A stretch of DNA of 64,000 nucleotides, taken from Anticarsia gemmatalis. Taxonomy: Eukaryota; Arthropoda; Insecta; Lepidoptera; Erebidae. This document shows, in pieces, positions 38,201 through 47,594 of this stretch. Numbering within the stretch: the stretch's first letter is position 1; every line of letters begins with the position of its first letter. The DNA lies in NCBI RefSeq assembly GCF_050436995.1, contig NC_134758.1:496001-560000 (forward strand), written 5' to 3'. The position numbers and the translations under genes are program-made. The notes beneath the pieces were generated by a model. It did no database searches and was not told where the DNA came from. It was given only the letters and a program-made list of their open reading frames with translations.

Positions 38201-38643
38201 TCTGTATTTTCACAGGTATGATTAAACAGTTCCTAAGTGAAGTCGATTGGGGAGATTTGGATTATCTGCTAATAGATACACCGCCAGGTAAGCAGAACTA
38301 AGCAATCTAAAATTGCAGTAATATCTTACTATGATAATATTTGGCACGTTAAAAGTCGGTCCTGGCTGTTATCTACTAAGATAATAAAAAAAAAAAAAAA
38401 AAATCTTTAATTACCAATCACAGAGTTTTTACAAGTTTGTTTATCTTAAGCCTAGTTAACATAAATTCAGATCCTTGAATACTAGTGAGGCCCAAACTAA
38501 GCGTATGCTTGTATCTTGGGCCTCGTGAGTACAGTTTATTTCTATGTATATGTATACTACACTTAACAAAATTTGAAGTTAAAGTTATTTATGAGTGAAA
38601 TAAAATTTAAAGTTATTTTAATAGAGAATGATGCAGTACTTAT

Positions 38644-38681
<38 letters not shown>

Positions 38682-38708
38682 GTATGTGTGTGTGTGTGTG
38701 TGTGTGTT

Positions 38709-38750
<42 letters not shown>

Positions 38751-41700
38751 TTTGTGTGTGTGTATTTGTGTGTGTGTAGTGACTAGATCAGGTTTTCAGT
38801 GTCATCATAGGAAAGCTCAAGTAACCATGATTTTGTTGCTTTTATACATTGTAAGTGAGAATAGTTCTTTAGTGATTTTAACTTATTAACCTTGTTATAA
38901 GTGTTTAATAAAGAGTAAGCGGGGCTTCGTCTGGCCAGTTGTGAATAGGTGGAAGGAAGGGGGATAATATACGTCCGTTTGGATAATAGATTAGAATAAT
39001 CAGGGCGCAATTTTACTATTCTATGAGATTTAATCACTGCGTTAAGAACAAAAAGTTGTCGAACGCGGAGAACCTTAAACTCTTTATAAAGTTCATCAGT
39101 AGGGAACCGGCGTGGTTTCTTAAGTGCAACTTTTATTAAGGCTCGCTGTGCTCTTTCTATTTGAAGGAAGCATGTCTTACCCGCACTGCCCCATACCGAT
39201 ATACAATATTGTATTACAGATTGACAGAGAGAGATATAAATTGTTCTAAGAGTATCCTTAGGTGCGCAATCGCGTAGTCTTTTCATTACGTAAATCAATT
39301 TCCGTATTCTTGCAGATATAGTTAAAATCTGCTCTTTGTAATTAAGATTGTGGTCTAAAATAACACCTAAGTATTTAATTGTATCTGATTTTTTGATATC
39401 ACTACAAGTACAATTTACAGCTCTGTGGAAATTATGAGAGGGTGAACAAGAATGGAGAGTGAGGCTAAAGGATGAGTCTGGGCCATTGGACTTTGTTTTT
39501 GTAAATGCTAAGAATTTAGTTTTACTAATATTAAGTGTAAGTAGATTTTTATTGAGCGCTTCACCTACTATTGATAGCCCTTCTTCTGCATGGGCTCTTG
39601 CCTGCACCCAGTCTTTTCCGTAAAACAATATTGCTGTATCATCCGCGTATGCTATTACGTTTGAGTTCCGGAGTTTAAGTTTCAAAACGTCATTAACGTA
39701 AAGTAAAAACAAGGTAGGTCCTAAAACACTACCCTGCGGGACACCAAATTCTATAGGAAGCTCTGTACTCAAGTGGGTATTGCCGATTTTAGTTCGTTGT
39801 CTCCGGTTAGTGAGATAGCTCCTGAACCATTCGAGTGTTATCCCTCTTACTCCGTTTGACTCCAATTTCTTCAAAAGCAATCCGGTCGAGACAGTATCAA
39901 ACGCCTTAGCTAGGTCTAAAAACACTCCTAAACAACATTCACCGTTCTCTACATGAGCAGACACTAAATTGGTTAGAAGCGACACGGCGTCCTCTGTCGA
40001 CTTGCCCCGTTGAAACCCAAATTGCGACTCGGATATGAGGTTATTCTGGTCTATAAATGATACTAAGCGCCTGTTCACAATTTTTTCTAGAGCTTTACCT
40101 AAAATATTTAAAAGGGAAATGGGTCTATAATTATCAGGAGTGGATTTTTGGCCACCTTTATAAATTGGGGATACTATTGCTACTTTCCAACAGCTCGGGA
40201 ATACTCCCGTTTCTAAACTTCTATTAAATATATATGTTAGAGGTACAATTAAACTTGGTAGGGCTTCTTTTAATAAGGGGACTGTGAGAGAATCAACTCC
40301 AGGTGAGCTATCGTTTTTAAAACTATGTATAATGCTATGTATTTCTTGCGAGTCTGTAGGTGTTAGAAAAAATGAGTGCGGTAAGTAGTTAGAAGGTCTG
40401 TAGGATTGAATTAAGGCCTCATGGGTACAACCCAGATGATCGAAAATCTTGCTCGCTAAAGTTTTTCCTATTGTGGCAAAGTGTGAGTTACAATGATTAA
40501 GAGAGCTTTCTATATCATTTTTAGATTTCAATAAATCCACAGGGGTACTATTTTGTTTGGATGTTTGGGTTATATTTTTAATAGTTTTCCATAGATTCTT
40601 ACAGTTATTTTTATTGTCATTAATTAAAGCAGTATTATATTCATTTTTACGTTTACGGAGAAGTGCGGCAAGAAAGTTTCTGTATCGAGTGAAAATTTTA
40701 CGACGGGTTTCATCACTGGGGTATGACCTACAATCTAAATGAAGTTTATCACGGTGTCTCATGCATCTGATCAACCCAGGGGTGATCCAAGGTTTCAGAT
40801 TTTGTATTTTGCGACCGATCTTCACTGAAACAGTGTGTTTTTGCAGTGTGTTAGTCAGAATATCGTTAAATTTTTGTGCTGCTTTGTTAACGTCAGTGTC
40901 ATTAACTATGTGTGCCCAGTCACGCGAAGTAAGATCGGTTACAACAGCCTCTATATCTATTTTACAACGAGTACGAGATTGGTTATGGTTGGGTTTATTT
41001 ACTGAAGGTATTCCAGCTAATACAATATTGTGGTCGGTGATAGAGGATTGGCAGACGGCTCCATAAGGTTTTATTATTGATTTAATAAAAATATGGTCTA
41101 AACATGCATTTTCTCGCGTAGGCTTGGTAATCGCCGGAAGGAACCCGTGTGAGGCCATAACACAAAGGTAATCAGACGATTGATTATATAACGGTTTGCA
41201 GAGGTCAATATTTAAGTCACCAGCAGTTATTACTATTGGTTTGTTCTTTAACGTGCTTAATAACGAGTCCAGGGTACCGAGAAATGAGTCGATGCAAGTA
41301 ATAGAGGGAGTCCGATACAAAGCTAAAATTGCTGCGTCGCTATTGACAGAAACTAAAAAGCTGTCAGCGTCATTTATAGTACATTCTTGGCATACCGCGA
41401 CATGCGAATCTTTAATATACATAACAATTCCACCATTTTTATTGATTTGTTTTAGAGACCGAAACATATTATAGCCAGGTATAGAATCAATTATTATGTC
41501 ATCTGTTAGCCAACATTCTGTTAAAATTATAATATCGATGCAATTTTTAATTGAACTTAACGTTAGTATAAAATCATCAAGATTGCGCTGTATGCTTCGT
41601 ATGTTCAGTGATAATATTGTGTATCCGTATTTATTTAACCTGAAGAAACCTTTACAATCCTCAATATTTTTATACATGTGGCAGTCAATAACAACCGTTT

Positions 41701-44395
41701 CGTCTACTTCGCTCGCTACGTCAAATACAGACATTATTTAAGTAGAAAGAAAAACAAATCAATAAAATACGTCGGCCAAAACGCCACGTTTGTATTTGCA
41801 TCATATGTATGAGTAGTGGACTGCATTTGTGCTTATTTAGATTTTGACACTTGTTTCTATGGTTTATTTGTGTGTACAGAAGTGATTTGCGTGTATAAGT
41901 GTATATAAGTGATGTGTGTATATGAGGGTATCTTGAATGATTATATGTGCGTGTGAAGTGAGTGTGTTTTTGAAAATGTATTGCATCATATCTTACAATT
42001 GAGATAGTAAAAAATAAAAAACAAAAAATAATTAAGAAAAAATATTCAAAAAGTAAAACCAAAGATATTGAAATCCCGTCAAAACCGAACATAGTATTAC
42101 GGTATGGGTGGTGATTTAATTTTAGATTGCAAATCTTCCAGTGTTTTAATAGCAATTCCCGGGTGACCTTCTTGCTTCCGGACATAAATTGTGCCATTTT
42201 TAACCCAGCAATATTTGTAGGCACACTCTTTTGACCGCTGACGTGCCGAACGAAATAACTGTCTATTTTCCTGAGTTAAACGTTCATTAAAGTATATGGT
42301 GTAGTCTTTTTGTCCGGCAGTGTACAGTCCCATATCCGCGCAGCTGAGGTTGTGTTGTTTCATTTTGCCGGCTTTCAAAAATTCGTCACGTTTGTTGCGC
42401 CTTATAAATCGGATAATCAGCGGACGCGGTGGTGGCAAAGTTGTACTCCCTTGGCTGTTCTGGGTACTTCGGCGGCGCGGTCCAACACGTGAAGCAAAGT
42501 CAATGTCAGTATCATTAATTGATATCCCAATTTTTTGTCCAATAAGGCAAGCTACATGTGACGAGTTTTCAGATGGCCCCTCAGTAATGCCCGCGATCTC
42601 AATCTCATTACGAAGATGGGCTTGGGCACGTGAGTTAAGCTGGTCCTTTAGTTGGCTAATAGTACATTCCATCTCCATGATATCCAAGGCTTTCTTTTCT
42701 AGGTCGCGTAGTCTCTCATCGTGCAATGATAGTTTGTTATTGTATTCATCCAGTCGTAAATTGCATTTAGTAACATGCTCAGTGAGGGATATCATCTGCG
42801 ATTTTATTTCGCCAACATGCTCACGTATCAGTCTCATTTCGTGGGTGAGAGCGCTCATAGACTCAATAGCTCCAGCCGAGGCAGGACTCGCAGTTGCCGG
42901 CGTAGGTTTGCGCGTTGATTCACGAAAAGTAATATTTTCGCTGTCGCTAGAATACGCAGATCAGATAACAGTCGTAAAGCCATGTCAAAGGCCTCTCGGG
43001 CGGCTTGAACAACTTTGACACTAGGTTGACCACTAACCATACGACAAACAAACAAACATGACAATAATCAAACTAAAAAAAGATTATCCATCCCTAGTCG
43101 ACATTTTAATTAAGCGGAACAAAAGTATACAACTGCAAAGTTTATATAACTTCGAAATACACATATAACTTCGAAAAGTCATTGATGTGTTACCTCAGGT
43201 TCGTACCATCGACCGGTCGGATTCTAAGAGCACTTGGCTGTCACTGCTCTTTTTAGAAGTTAATGTTAGTAATTATTTTTCTACAGGTACATCAGACGAG
43301 CACCTCTCAGCAGCGCAGTACTTGTCACAGGCAGGTTTATCCGGTGCTGTAGTTGTGACTACTCCACAAGAGGTGGCGCTACTGGACGTGCGCAAGGAAC
43401 TGCAGTTCTGCCGAAAACTCAACCTGCCTGTTATAGGCGTGCTCGAGAATATGTCGCTGTTTGTTTGCCCTAATTGTAAGGTAAGGATATTTTTGAAACA
43501 GAATTGTATTACAATACAATATGTTGATTGAATGACATAGAAAAAAAAACTTTTTAAAAGTAACCTATGTCCTTTTCCTATTCTTCCTCGGATATAAACT
43601 GTCAACTTGCTGATTTATATTCAAATCGATTTACTAGCTTTCACGCGAAACAAAAAACAACTGCAAACAACACACACTTTAACATAATATTAGCGTGAAT
43701 TTCATTAGCTGCGATCTTGCAATGTTTGTAAATACGACCATTTAAAACTTAGTCATCATTGGTTAAACATTATTTATGTATCTATTACTGCTACGGTATC
43801 GGTTTAGTTCAAGATAATCATGTAGCTGTGACTGCTACGAAACTAATAATTGCATATAAGTAGTTCAAGATGAAAAATCTGTCTTACATTAAATTTCAGA
43901 CTCGCAGTGAGATATTCCCGGCGACGACAGGGGGCGCGGCTGCGATGTGCTCAGAGCTGGACGTGCCATTACTCGGCAGTTTGCCTCTAGACCCAGTCCT
44001 GGCAAGGTGTTGTGATGACGGTCGTGACTTCTTAACTGAACTGCCCAACTCTCCCGCTGTAGTTGCGTTGAAAGCTATTGTGGAAAGTAAGTATAACGTT
44101 GTTTCTATGAAGTTTAGCACTTTTCAGGTATACGGTGACATTTGTTAGGTGTTAAATGAGTATACGCACCTCGGCGTAGACGTAGCCAGTCGCGGTATCA
44201 TGTAACTGGCACCACAGATTAACATTTATACAAAAGACTTTTTAGACGTCTCTTCTGAAATAAGTTCCTAATAGCAGACATGCGTGTTAAACAAACAATT
44301 AATAATAAACAATGGTGAGTTTCACAGAAATAAGTTTTAATTTTCTATTTTTTTTTTCAGAAATTGTTGCTACTTGTGAGAAAACGTCAAGTTGA
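23287..44395 (+). CDS. NUBP1: cytosolic Fe-S cluster assembly factor NUBP1 (Nbp35)
   Basis: Nine exons: 23287-23317, 23394-23474, 24427-24587, 26325-26426, 38008-38098, 38216-38287, 43287-43480, 43900-44086 and 44361-44395. All are GT-AG, and phases close exactly to 954 nt, 317 aa. NUBP1 is a P-loop ATPase scaffold that, with NUBP2, builds [4Fe-4S] clusters for cytosolic and nuclear proteins. The N-terminal cluster ligands are Cys12, 26, 29 and 35 (CX13CX2CX5C). The deviant Walker A GKGGVGKS is at residues 66-73. The bridging CPNC pair is at 240-243, and the conserved PGTSDEH block is present. The reading frame is intact despite about 11.6 kb of intron 4 (nested Helitrons) and 5 kb of intron 6 (LINE in a SINE). 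A likely AATAAA is at 44587-44592. Confidence 0.93.
23748..23813 (-). repeat. fragment of the 5S-SINE tail in NUBP1 intron 2
   Basis: Read on the minus strand this matches the tail of the element at 13224-13482: CGTCAAAGGC, GGGCGGCTTGAACAACTTTGA, then GGTTGACCACTAACCATACG, with scattered mismatches. The 5S-like head is missing, so it is an old truncated copy. Confidence 0.6.
24588..26324 (+). other. NUBP1 intron 3, no recognised feature
   Basis: AT-rich sequence with several short open frames that look random. Around 25675-25800 the composition is briefly richer in G and C, without any motif that I know. Confidence 0.5.
26427..27201 (+). other. NUBP1 intron 4 upstream of the Helitron insertion
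   Basis: Ordinary AT-rich intron. The final base (A, 27201) is the left half of the Helitron AT target site. Confidence 0.6.
27381..27476 (+). repeat. 48-bp tandem duplication inside the Helitron 5' region
   Basis: Two adjacent copies of a 48-bp unit starting CATACAGCGCCATCTCTG, with the second at 27429. The inner Helitron carries the mirror image near 34042-34136. The duplication therefore predates the copying that produced the two elements. Confidence 0.8.
27782..37690 (+). CDS. Helitron Rep-helicase (RepHel), outer copy, interrupted in intron 2
   Basis: The parts are exon 1 27782-28261, exon 2 28407-28908 and exon 3 34359-37690. Introns with GT-AG ends join these in frame to a 1,437-aa conceptual protein. 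The N-terminal region has a CxxC zinc-binding motif (CRYC..LCC). The Helitron-like N domain starts at IQGQIYHLHG. The Rep HUH nuclease motif (PHAHILIW) lies at about residues 515-517, and a conserved CKYVTKG holds the catalytic tyrosine region. The PIF1-type helicase has Walker A GGTGKT at about 1012-1017 and ends with the CSRVG motif. RepHel nicks and unwinds DNA for rolling-circle transposition. The inner Helitron lies entirely within intron 2, so exons are intact, but that intron is now 5,450 nt instead of 74. Confidence 0.88.
28940..34315 (-). mobile_element. inner autonomous Helitron, complete, reverse orientation
   Basis: On the minus strand it starts TCTACTATATAAAAATAAG (ending at 34315) and finishes with the same hairpin and CTAG (28940-28943). 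Flanks are T and A in the correct sense: base 28939 is A and base 34316 is T, and these two are adjacent in the uninterrupted element. Length is 5,376 bp, exactly equal to the outer copy with the insert removed. The encoded proteins appear identical to those of the outer copy. Confidence 0.93.
29203..33735 (-). CDS. Helitron Rep-helicase (RepHel), inner copy, intact
   Basis: This is the mirror image of the outer gene: exon 1 33735-33256, exon 2 33110-32609 and exon 3 32534-29203. Introns are 145 and 74 nt. Conceptual length is 1,437 aa with the same HUH nuclease, tyrosine region and PIF1-like helicase. No frameshift or stop is seen, so it is a candidate for an active autonomous copy. It lies opposite to the host gene NUBP1. 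Either splicing or separate translation of the short 5' frames could be argued, but clean GT-AG ends and domain continuity favour splicing. Confidence 0.88.
38343..38386 (+). repeat. 5S-SINE tail, left part, interrupted by the LINE
   Basis: GGCACGTTAAAAGTCGG, then TGTTATCTACTAAGATAA, matches the tail of the 5S-SINE at 13224-13482 and stops at AGATAA, where the LINE begins. The remainder of the repeat resumes at 42961 with the same AGATAA. Confidence 0.7.
38644..38779. repeat. (TG)n/(CA)n microsatellite
   Basis: About 136 bases of nearly pure TG dinucleotides with a few interruptions, just after the ORF2 stop codon on the LINE strand. The poly-Cys/Val open frames it creates on the plus strand are not genes. 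Confidence 0.9.
38783..41734 (-). CDS. LINE ORF2: endonuclease-reverse transcriptase
   Basis: The frame of 983 aa starts at an ATG and has no internal stop. The N-terminal third is an apurinic-like endonuclease (LNIRSI, LTECWL, GDLNID, SSITDHN motifs). The central part is reverse transcriptase with ISLLN, a GVPQGSVLGP block and the catalytic YADD box. The C-terminal region has a Cys/His pattern and KYLGV. The enzyme nicks target DNA and copies the element's RNA into it. Full length and lack of decay indicate a recent insertion, but the 5'-truncated element has probably lost its promoter. Confidence 0.9.
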   Translation of the reverse strand: MSVFDVASEVDETVVIDCHMYKNIEDCKGFFRLNKYGYTILSLNIRSIQRNLDDFILTLSSIKNCIDIIILTECWLTDDIIIDSIPGYNMFRSLKQINKNGGIVMYIKDSHVAVCQECTINDADSFLVSVNSDAAILALYRTPSITCIDSFLGTLDSLLSTLKNKPIVITAGDLNIDLCKPLYNQSSDYLCVMASHGFLPAITKPTRENACLDHIFIKSIIKPYGAVCQSSITDHNIVLAGIPSVNKPNHNQSRTRCKIDIEAVVTDLTSRDWAHIVNDTDVNKAAQKFNDILTNTLQKHTVSVKIGRKIQNLKPWITPGLIRCMRHRDKLHLDCRSYPSDETRRKIFTRYRNFLAALLRKRKNEYNTALINDNKNNCKNLWKTIKNITQTSKQNSTPVDLLKSKNDIESSLNHCNSHFATIGKTLASKIFDHLGCTHEALIQSYRPSNYLPHSFFLTPTDSQEIHSIIHSFKNDSSPGVDSLTVPLLKEALPSLIVPLTYIFNRSLETGVFPSCWKVAIVSPIYKGGQKSTPDNYRPISLLNILGKALEKIVNRRLVSFIDQNNLISESQFGFQRGKSTEDAVSLLTNLVSAHVENGECCLGVFLDLAKAFDTVSTGLLLKKLESNGVRGITLEWFRSYLTNRRQRTKIGNTHLSTELPIEFGVPQGSVLGPTLFLLYVNDVLKLKLRNSNVIAYADDTAILFYGKDWVQARAHAEEGLSIVGEALNKNLLTLNISKTKFLAFTKTKSNGPDSSFSLTLHSCSPSHNFHRAVNCTCSDIKKSDTIKYLGVILDHNLNYKEQILTISARIRKLIYVMKRLRDCAPKDTLRTIYISLCQSVIQYCISVWGSAGKTCFLQIERAQRALIKVALKKPRRFPTDELYKEFKVLRVRQLFVLNAVIKSHRIVKLRPDYSNLLSKRTYIIPLPSTYSQLARRSPAYSLLNTYNKVNKLKSLKNYSHLQCIKATKSWLLELSYDDTENLI
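42097..42858 (-). CDS. LINE ORF1 (coiled-coil RNA-binding protein), N-terminally truncated
   Basis: From the first ATG the frame gives 253 aa. A coiled coil covers roughly residues 1-75, followed by an RRM-like/C-terminal region typical of L1-type ORF1 proteins in CR1 elements (PLIIRF, RDEFL.A, INDTDIDFASRVG). The frame continues open upstream of this ATG to the element's 5' junction near 42960, so the true N terminus is missing. It would act as a nucleic-acid chaperone in the retrotransposition particle. Confidence 0.78.
   Translation of the reverse strand: MSALTHEMRLIREHVGEIKSQMISLTEHVTKCNLRLDEYNNKLSLHDERLRDLEKKALDIMEMECTISQLKDQLNSRAQAHLRNEIEIAGITEGPSENSSHVACLIGQKIGISINDTDIDFASRVGPRRRSTQNSQGSTTLPPPRPLIIRFIRRNKRDEFLKAGKMKQHNLSCADMGLYTAGQKDYTIYFNERLTQENRQLFRSARQRSKECAYKYCWVKNGTIYVRKQEGHPGIAIKTLEDLQSKIKSPPIP
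42961..43056 (+). repeat. 5S-SINE tail, right part, beyond the LINE
   Basis: It resumes with AGATAACAGTCG and continues GGCGGCTTGAACAACTTTGA to CATACGACAAACAAAC, as in the copy at 13224-13482. Together with 38343-38386 it reconstitutes a continuous tail, which fixes the LINE boundaries. Confidence 0.75.
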
Positions 44396-45348
44396 GTAAA
44401 ATTAAGAATCAATGAAGCCTTAAAATCCAGTTGTAGAATATTATAATTATATTATTTATACGACCTAGTCAGTGTTTGTTATTGTCTCAGTGTCGATACA
44501 ATCAAAGGAATTATCCGGAAGAACTTAACAATGTAGTTTATGTTACGAACCGGAAGTGTATATTTGTAATGAATTTACATATAAGTAATAAATATTTGTT
44601 TGAAATATGTGATTTTCATTTGTCGACCCAGAGCAAATTGTGGCAAAACAGCGCAGTGGTTTTCTGCAATATTAGTTAATGAAATATTTAATTTACAAAC
44701 AAGGGTGTTAGTAAAAGAAATCGAATTTTAGATCTAACTAGCCGACCCGCGCAACTTCGCTTGCGTCACATAAGAGAATGAGTCAAAATTTTCCCCGTTT
44801 TTGTAACATTTTTTACTGGTACTCTGCTCCTATTGGTCATAGCGTGATGATATGTAGCCTATAGCCTTCCTCGATAAATGGGCTATCTAACAATGAAAGA
44901 ATTTTTCAAATCGGGCCAGTATTTCCTGAGATTAGCGCGTTCAAACAAACAAACTCTTCAGCTTTATAATATTAGTATAGATTCCGTCCTCAACTTAACT
45001 CTATATCGTAGTTCTTACATACTGTGCGAATTTATCCACAAGTCCTAGTTTACTGCATACGGTATACTATACACATTTTTTCATTAGCAACACTATTCAC
45101 GAAATGTCACCTTCACGTGCCAAAGTGACAATTCTGACAGCTGTAGCACAAATGAAAAATAATTTAGAACCGGCGAGTTTATTCAATTTTATTCCGGGAC
45201 TGTTCAATTCAATATAAAAAGGAGCATTACTTGTTACATTGTAGAAGTAAAAATACTGTGATGTGGTTAACGTGCGTCACATAAGTTTCAATATTGCACA
45301 ATATCGCAACTCGTTTCATGGGCCCTGTGGTAGCCAGTGGTCACAGAT
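44396..45348. other. intergenic region NUBP1 - sulfhydryl oxidase
   Basis: It contains the NUBP1 3' UTR with AATAAA at 44587-44592, an interspersed repeat at 44739-44982, and then the promoter and 5' UTR of the oxidase gene. Confidence 0.6.
44739..44982. repeat. short moth interspersed repeat (RTE-3'-end-like)
   Basis: It starts TAGCCGACCCGCGCAACTTCG and ends TTATAATATTAGTATAGAT, with the intervening GGGCTATCTAACA and GAGATTAGCGCGTTCAAACA typical of a very common lepidopteran short repeat. It encodes nothing. The link to RTE-type LINEs is from memory of the tail sequence. Confidence 0.6.
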
Positions 45349-46657
45349 ATGCCTTCGCATCATTCGGAAGAAGAGGATAAACCCTGCAGAGCCTGTTCAG
45401 ACTTCAAGACATGGGCCAAGAGTCAAAATAAAGTGACATTCACGTCACCAAACAAACCGGTGAGGTTATATTTCATAATATTTCGCGAAGTTTCCATTCC
45501 CCGTTTATCATATCTTTACTGACCTATATCTTGAATAGTAATAGATAGCATTGCACATAGTTTTGTTTAATTTGAGATCTTGTTACTATAGCAATCTAGT
45601 TTATTGAATGATCAGCTGACTGTCATCACAATACTGGGCTAAGGTCAAAATCCATAAAGCTATGGTTATCAAAAAGATAAAGATTATGTTATACATTTTA
45701 ACTGTTAAAAAATCTGCAGAATATGTACAGTACAGTACAGATATTTTTCTGCTGATTCATCATACATTCTGATGTAATATTGAAATTATTTTAGTTAAAT
45801 ACAAGTAAAATAGTTTAAAAAAGAATTTTCATGTATTTCTCATTCTTATAGTAAATTCTTTGCAAAAAAATATATTGAAACTATTCTTGTTAATAGACTT
45901 CGAAAGACAATTATATAAAAAAGCCACAGTATAAATGATTACTTCATTCAAATAATAACATTACAGGCCAAACCACCTCCAACCGACTGTCCACTAGACA
46001 AGGATGAGTTGGGTCGTGCAACATGGGGCTTCCTACACTCTATGGCGTCATACTACCCTGACAAACCAACACAAGCACAGTCAGACGACATGGCTAGGTT
46101 CTTCAATATCTTCGCACAATTCTACCCTTGTGAACCTTGTGCAAAAGACTTGCAGCAAGAGTATGTATCAAGTTAATTTAATTCATTACTATCCCACTTG
46201 CTAGGTAAATTTACTGTGAAGGTGAAGACCAATTTACTCTCTCAGTCAAAGAAGATACTCCTTCTTTGACTGAGAGAGTAAATTGGCCTTCAATCCTGTC
46301 AGGCCTAGTGTAAAATTATGATAATATATCAAAAATATTCAAAAGTTAATACATCTTTTCACTCTTACTTGCTATCTATATTATTATTATTGTGCATTTG
46401 TGCAACCTAATTATCAACTGTTTTTTTAAAAGACAAGATCTTAAACCTTACTTCTTTCTAGCATTATGTATTATGATCTTCTATATTCTTTCAGCCTAAA
46501 AAAGCATCCACCACAGACAACAAGCAGAGATGTGCTTGCTAAATGGTTGTGTGATCGTCACAATGCAGTTAACATCAAACTCGGTAAGCCTGTGTTTGAC
46601 TGCAACAAGGTCCACGAGCGGTGGCGAGACGGATGGCGCGACGGTTCCTGCGACTAA
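45349..46657 (+). CDS. GFER: FAD-linked sulfhydryl oxidase ALR/Erv1
   Basis: Three exons: 45349-45459, 45967-46160 and 46495-46657 (GT-AG), giving 155 aa. The protein re-oxidises Mia40 in the mitochondrial intermembrane space with FAD as cofactor, passing electrons to cytochrome c. The shuttle pair CRAC is at residues 13-16. The active-site CEPC is at 92-95, next to FAD. The LGRATWGFLH helix and the HNAVNIKLGKPVFDC signature complete the Erv1 fold. The ATG at 45349 is the first in frame that keeps the shuttle cysteines near the N terminus. An upstream ATG at 45318 is in another frame. AATAAA lies at 46770-46775. Confidence 0.93.
46229..46286. repeat. perfect 26-bp hairpin in the sulfhydryl oxidase intron 2
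   Basis: Bases 46229-46254 are the exact reverse complement of 46261-46286, with a 6-nt loop ATACTC. Pairing continues for five more bases on each side after one mismatch. It lies in the 334-nt intron between exons 2 and 3. It may be a tiny palindromic mobile-element remnant or a structured intron element. Confidence 0.9.
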
Positions 46658-47594
46658 TGATATTTCACAGACATTATGTACTATGGATAAGTGTAACTAA
46701 ATACCAATGATTTTGTGTGTCATACTATACATAATATAACTATTAAGTTAATACATCCACGAGCATTAGAATAAATACATTCATATTTACATTTTCAAAT
46801 TGTTGTCATAAAATTGATCATATAGTATTTGGAACAATTTTAAGCACTGCAATTATTTATGCTTTTCTGTATCTTGTATTGTTATAAACATGAGATGTAA
46901 TGTCTTCTATACAAGGTAATTGGTGTAAAATTCATATTGTTCTATGAAGATTTTAATGAATTCAACAGTATCCTGTAACTTTTTGTACCTATTTTTACAG
47001 CAAAAACAAATTAAAATATTTTGTACAAAGAATGTATTGTTCCACTATATCCTTGCAAAGATTGCATTTTGTCTGTGAATTACACTAGGTTTAATGCCCA
47101 TTAGAGAATTGTAAGTAATGAAGTTTGTGATAGTCACATTGTGAACTATCCAAGCGCATATTGTTAGTATTGAAGCAACTTGTGATGTCCCATTAGTTAA
47201 TGTCTACAGTTCAAATAAGTTTTGTACCACTGTATATGCATCAGCATGTAAAAATGTACCTATTGTTGTTACTACTTGTTACTTTTATTGATAATATATT
47301 GAACTCTATTGAGTAAGAATCTATATGTTTTATTTGTCTAATCCTCAAATCCCTTTATTCCTTAAACTGTACTATTGAGAGGATGAAACGAATTTACTTA
47401 TTTATATACGAAAAGTTTATTGTAAAAATTCAAAATTACAAATTCAGTTCTTATTGTAAAGCAGTAAGTCTTATATTATGTTCATCTTTGCAATACTGGG
47501 AATAATAAGTGATGAATATTGATTGGTTATAAATAGTATACATATATTACATAGTAAGTAAAAGTAGTTACTGTAATGTTTCGGTCGCTTATTT
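46658..47594. other. convergent 3' region, sulfhydryl oxidase / E(z)
   Basis: 3' UTRs of two genes ending toward each other. AATAAA for the left gene is at 46770-46775. On the minus strand AATAAA at 47421-47416 is the first good signal beyond the RS open frame that follows E(z). No other element is recognised. Confidence 0.6.

Larger units (their letters stand above)
38387..42960 (-). mobile_element. CR1/Jockey-like non-LTR retrotransposon, 5'-truncated
   Basis: The LINE is inserted in the SINE tail with a 6-bp target duplication (AGATAA at 38381-38386 and 42961-42966). On the minus strand it carries ORF1 and ORF2 followed by a CA microsatellite (38644-38779) and a short 3' UTR. That UTR ends in a run of T on the coding strand. 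The ORF1 frame is still open at the 5' junction, so the element lost its 5' end on insertion. It lies in NUBP1 intron 6, antisense to the gene. Clade assignment is from protein layout only. Confidence 0.82.

Noticed and set aside
38573..38889. Poly-Cys/Val open frames on the plus strand
   Set aside because: They are produced by the (TG)n microsatellite.
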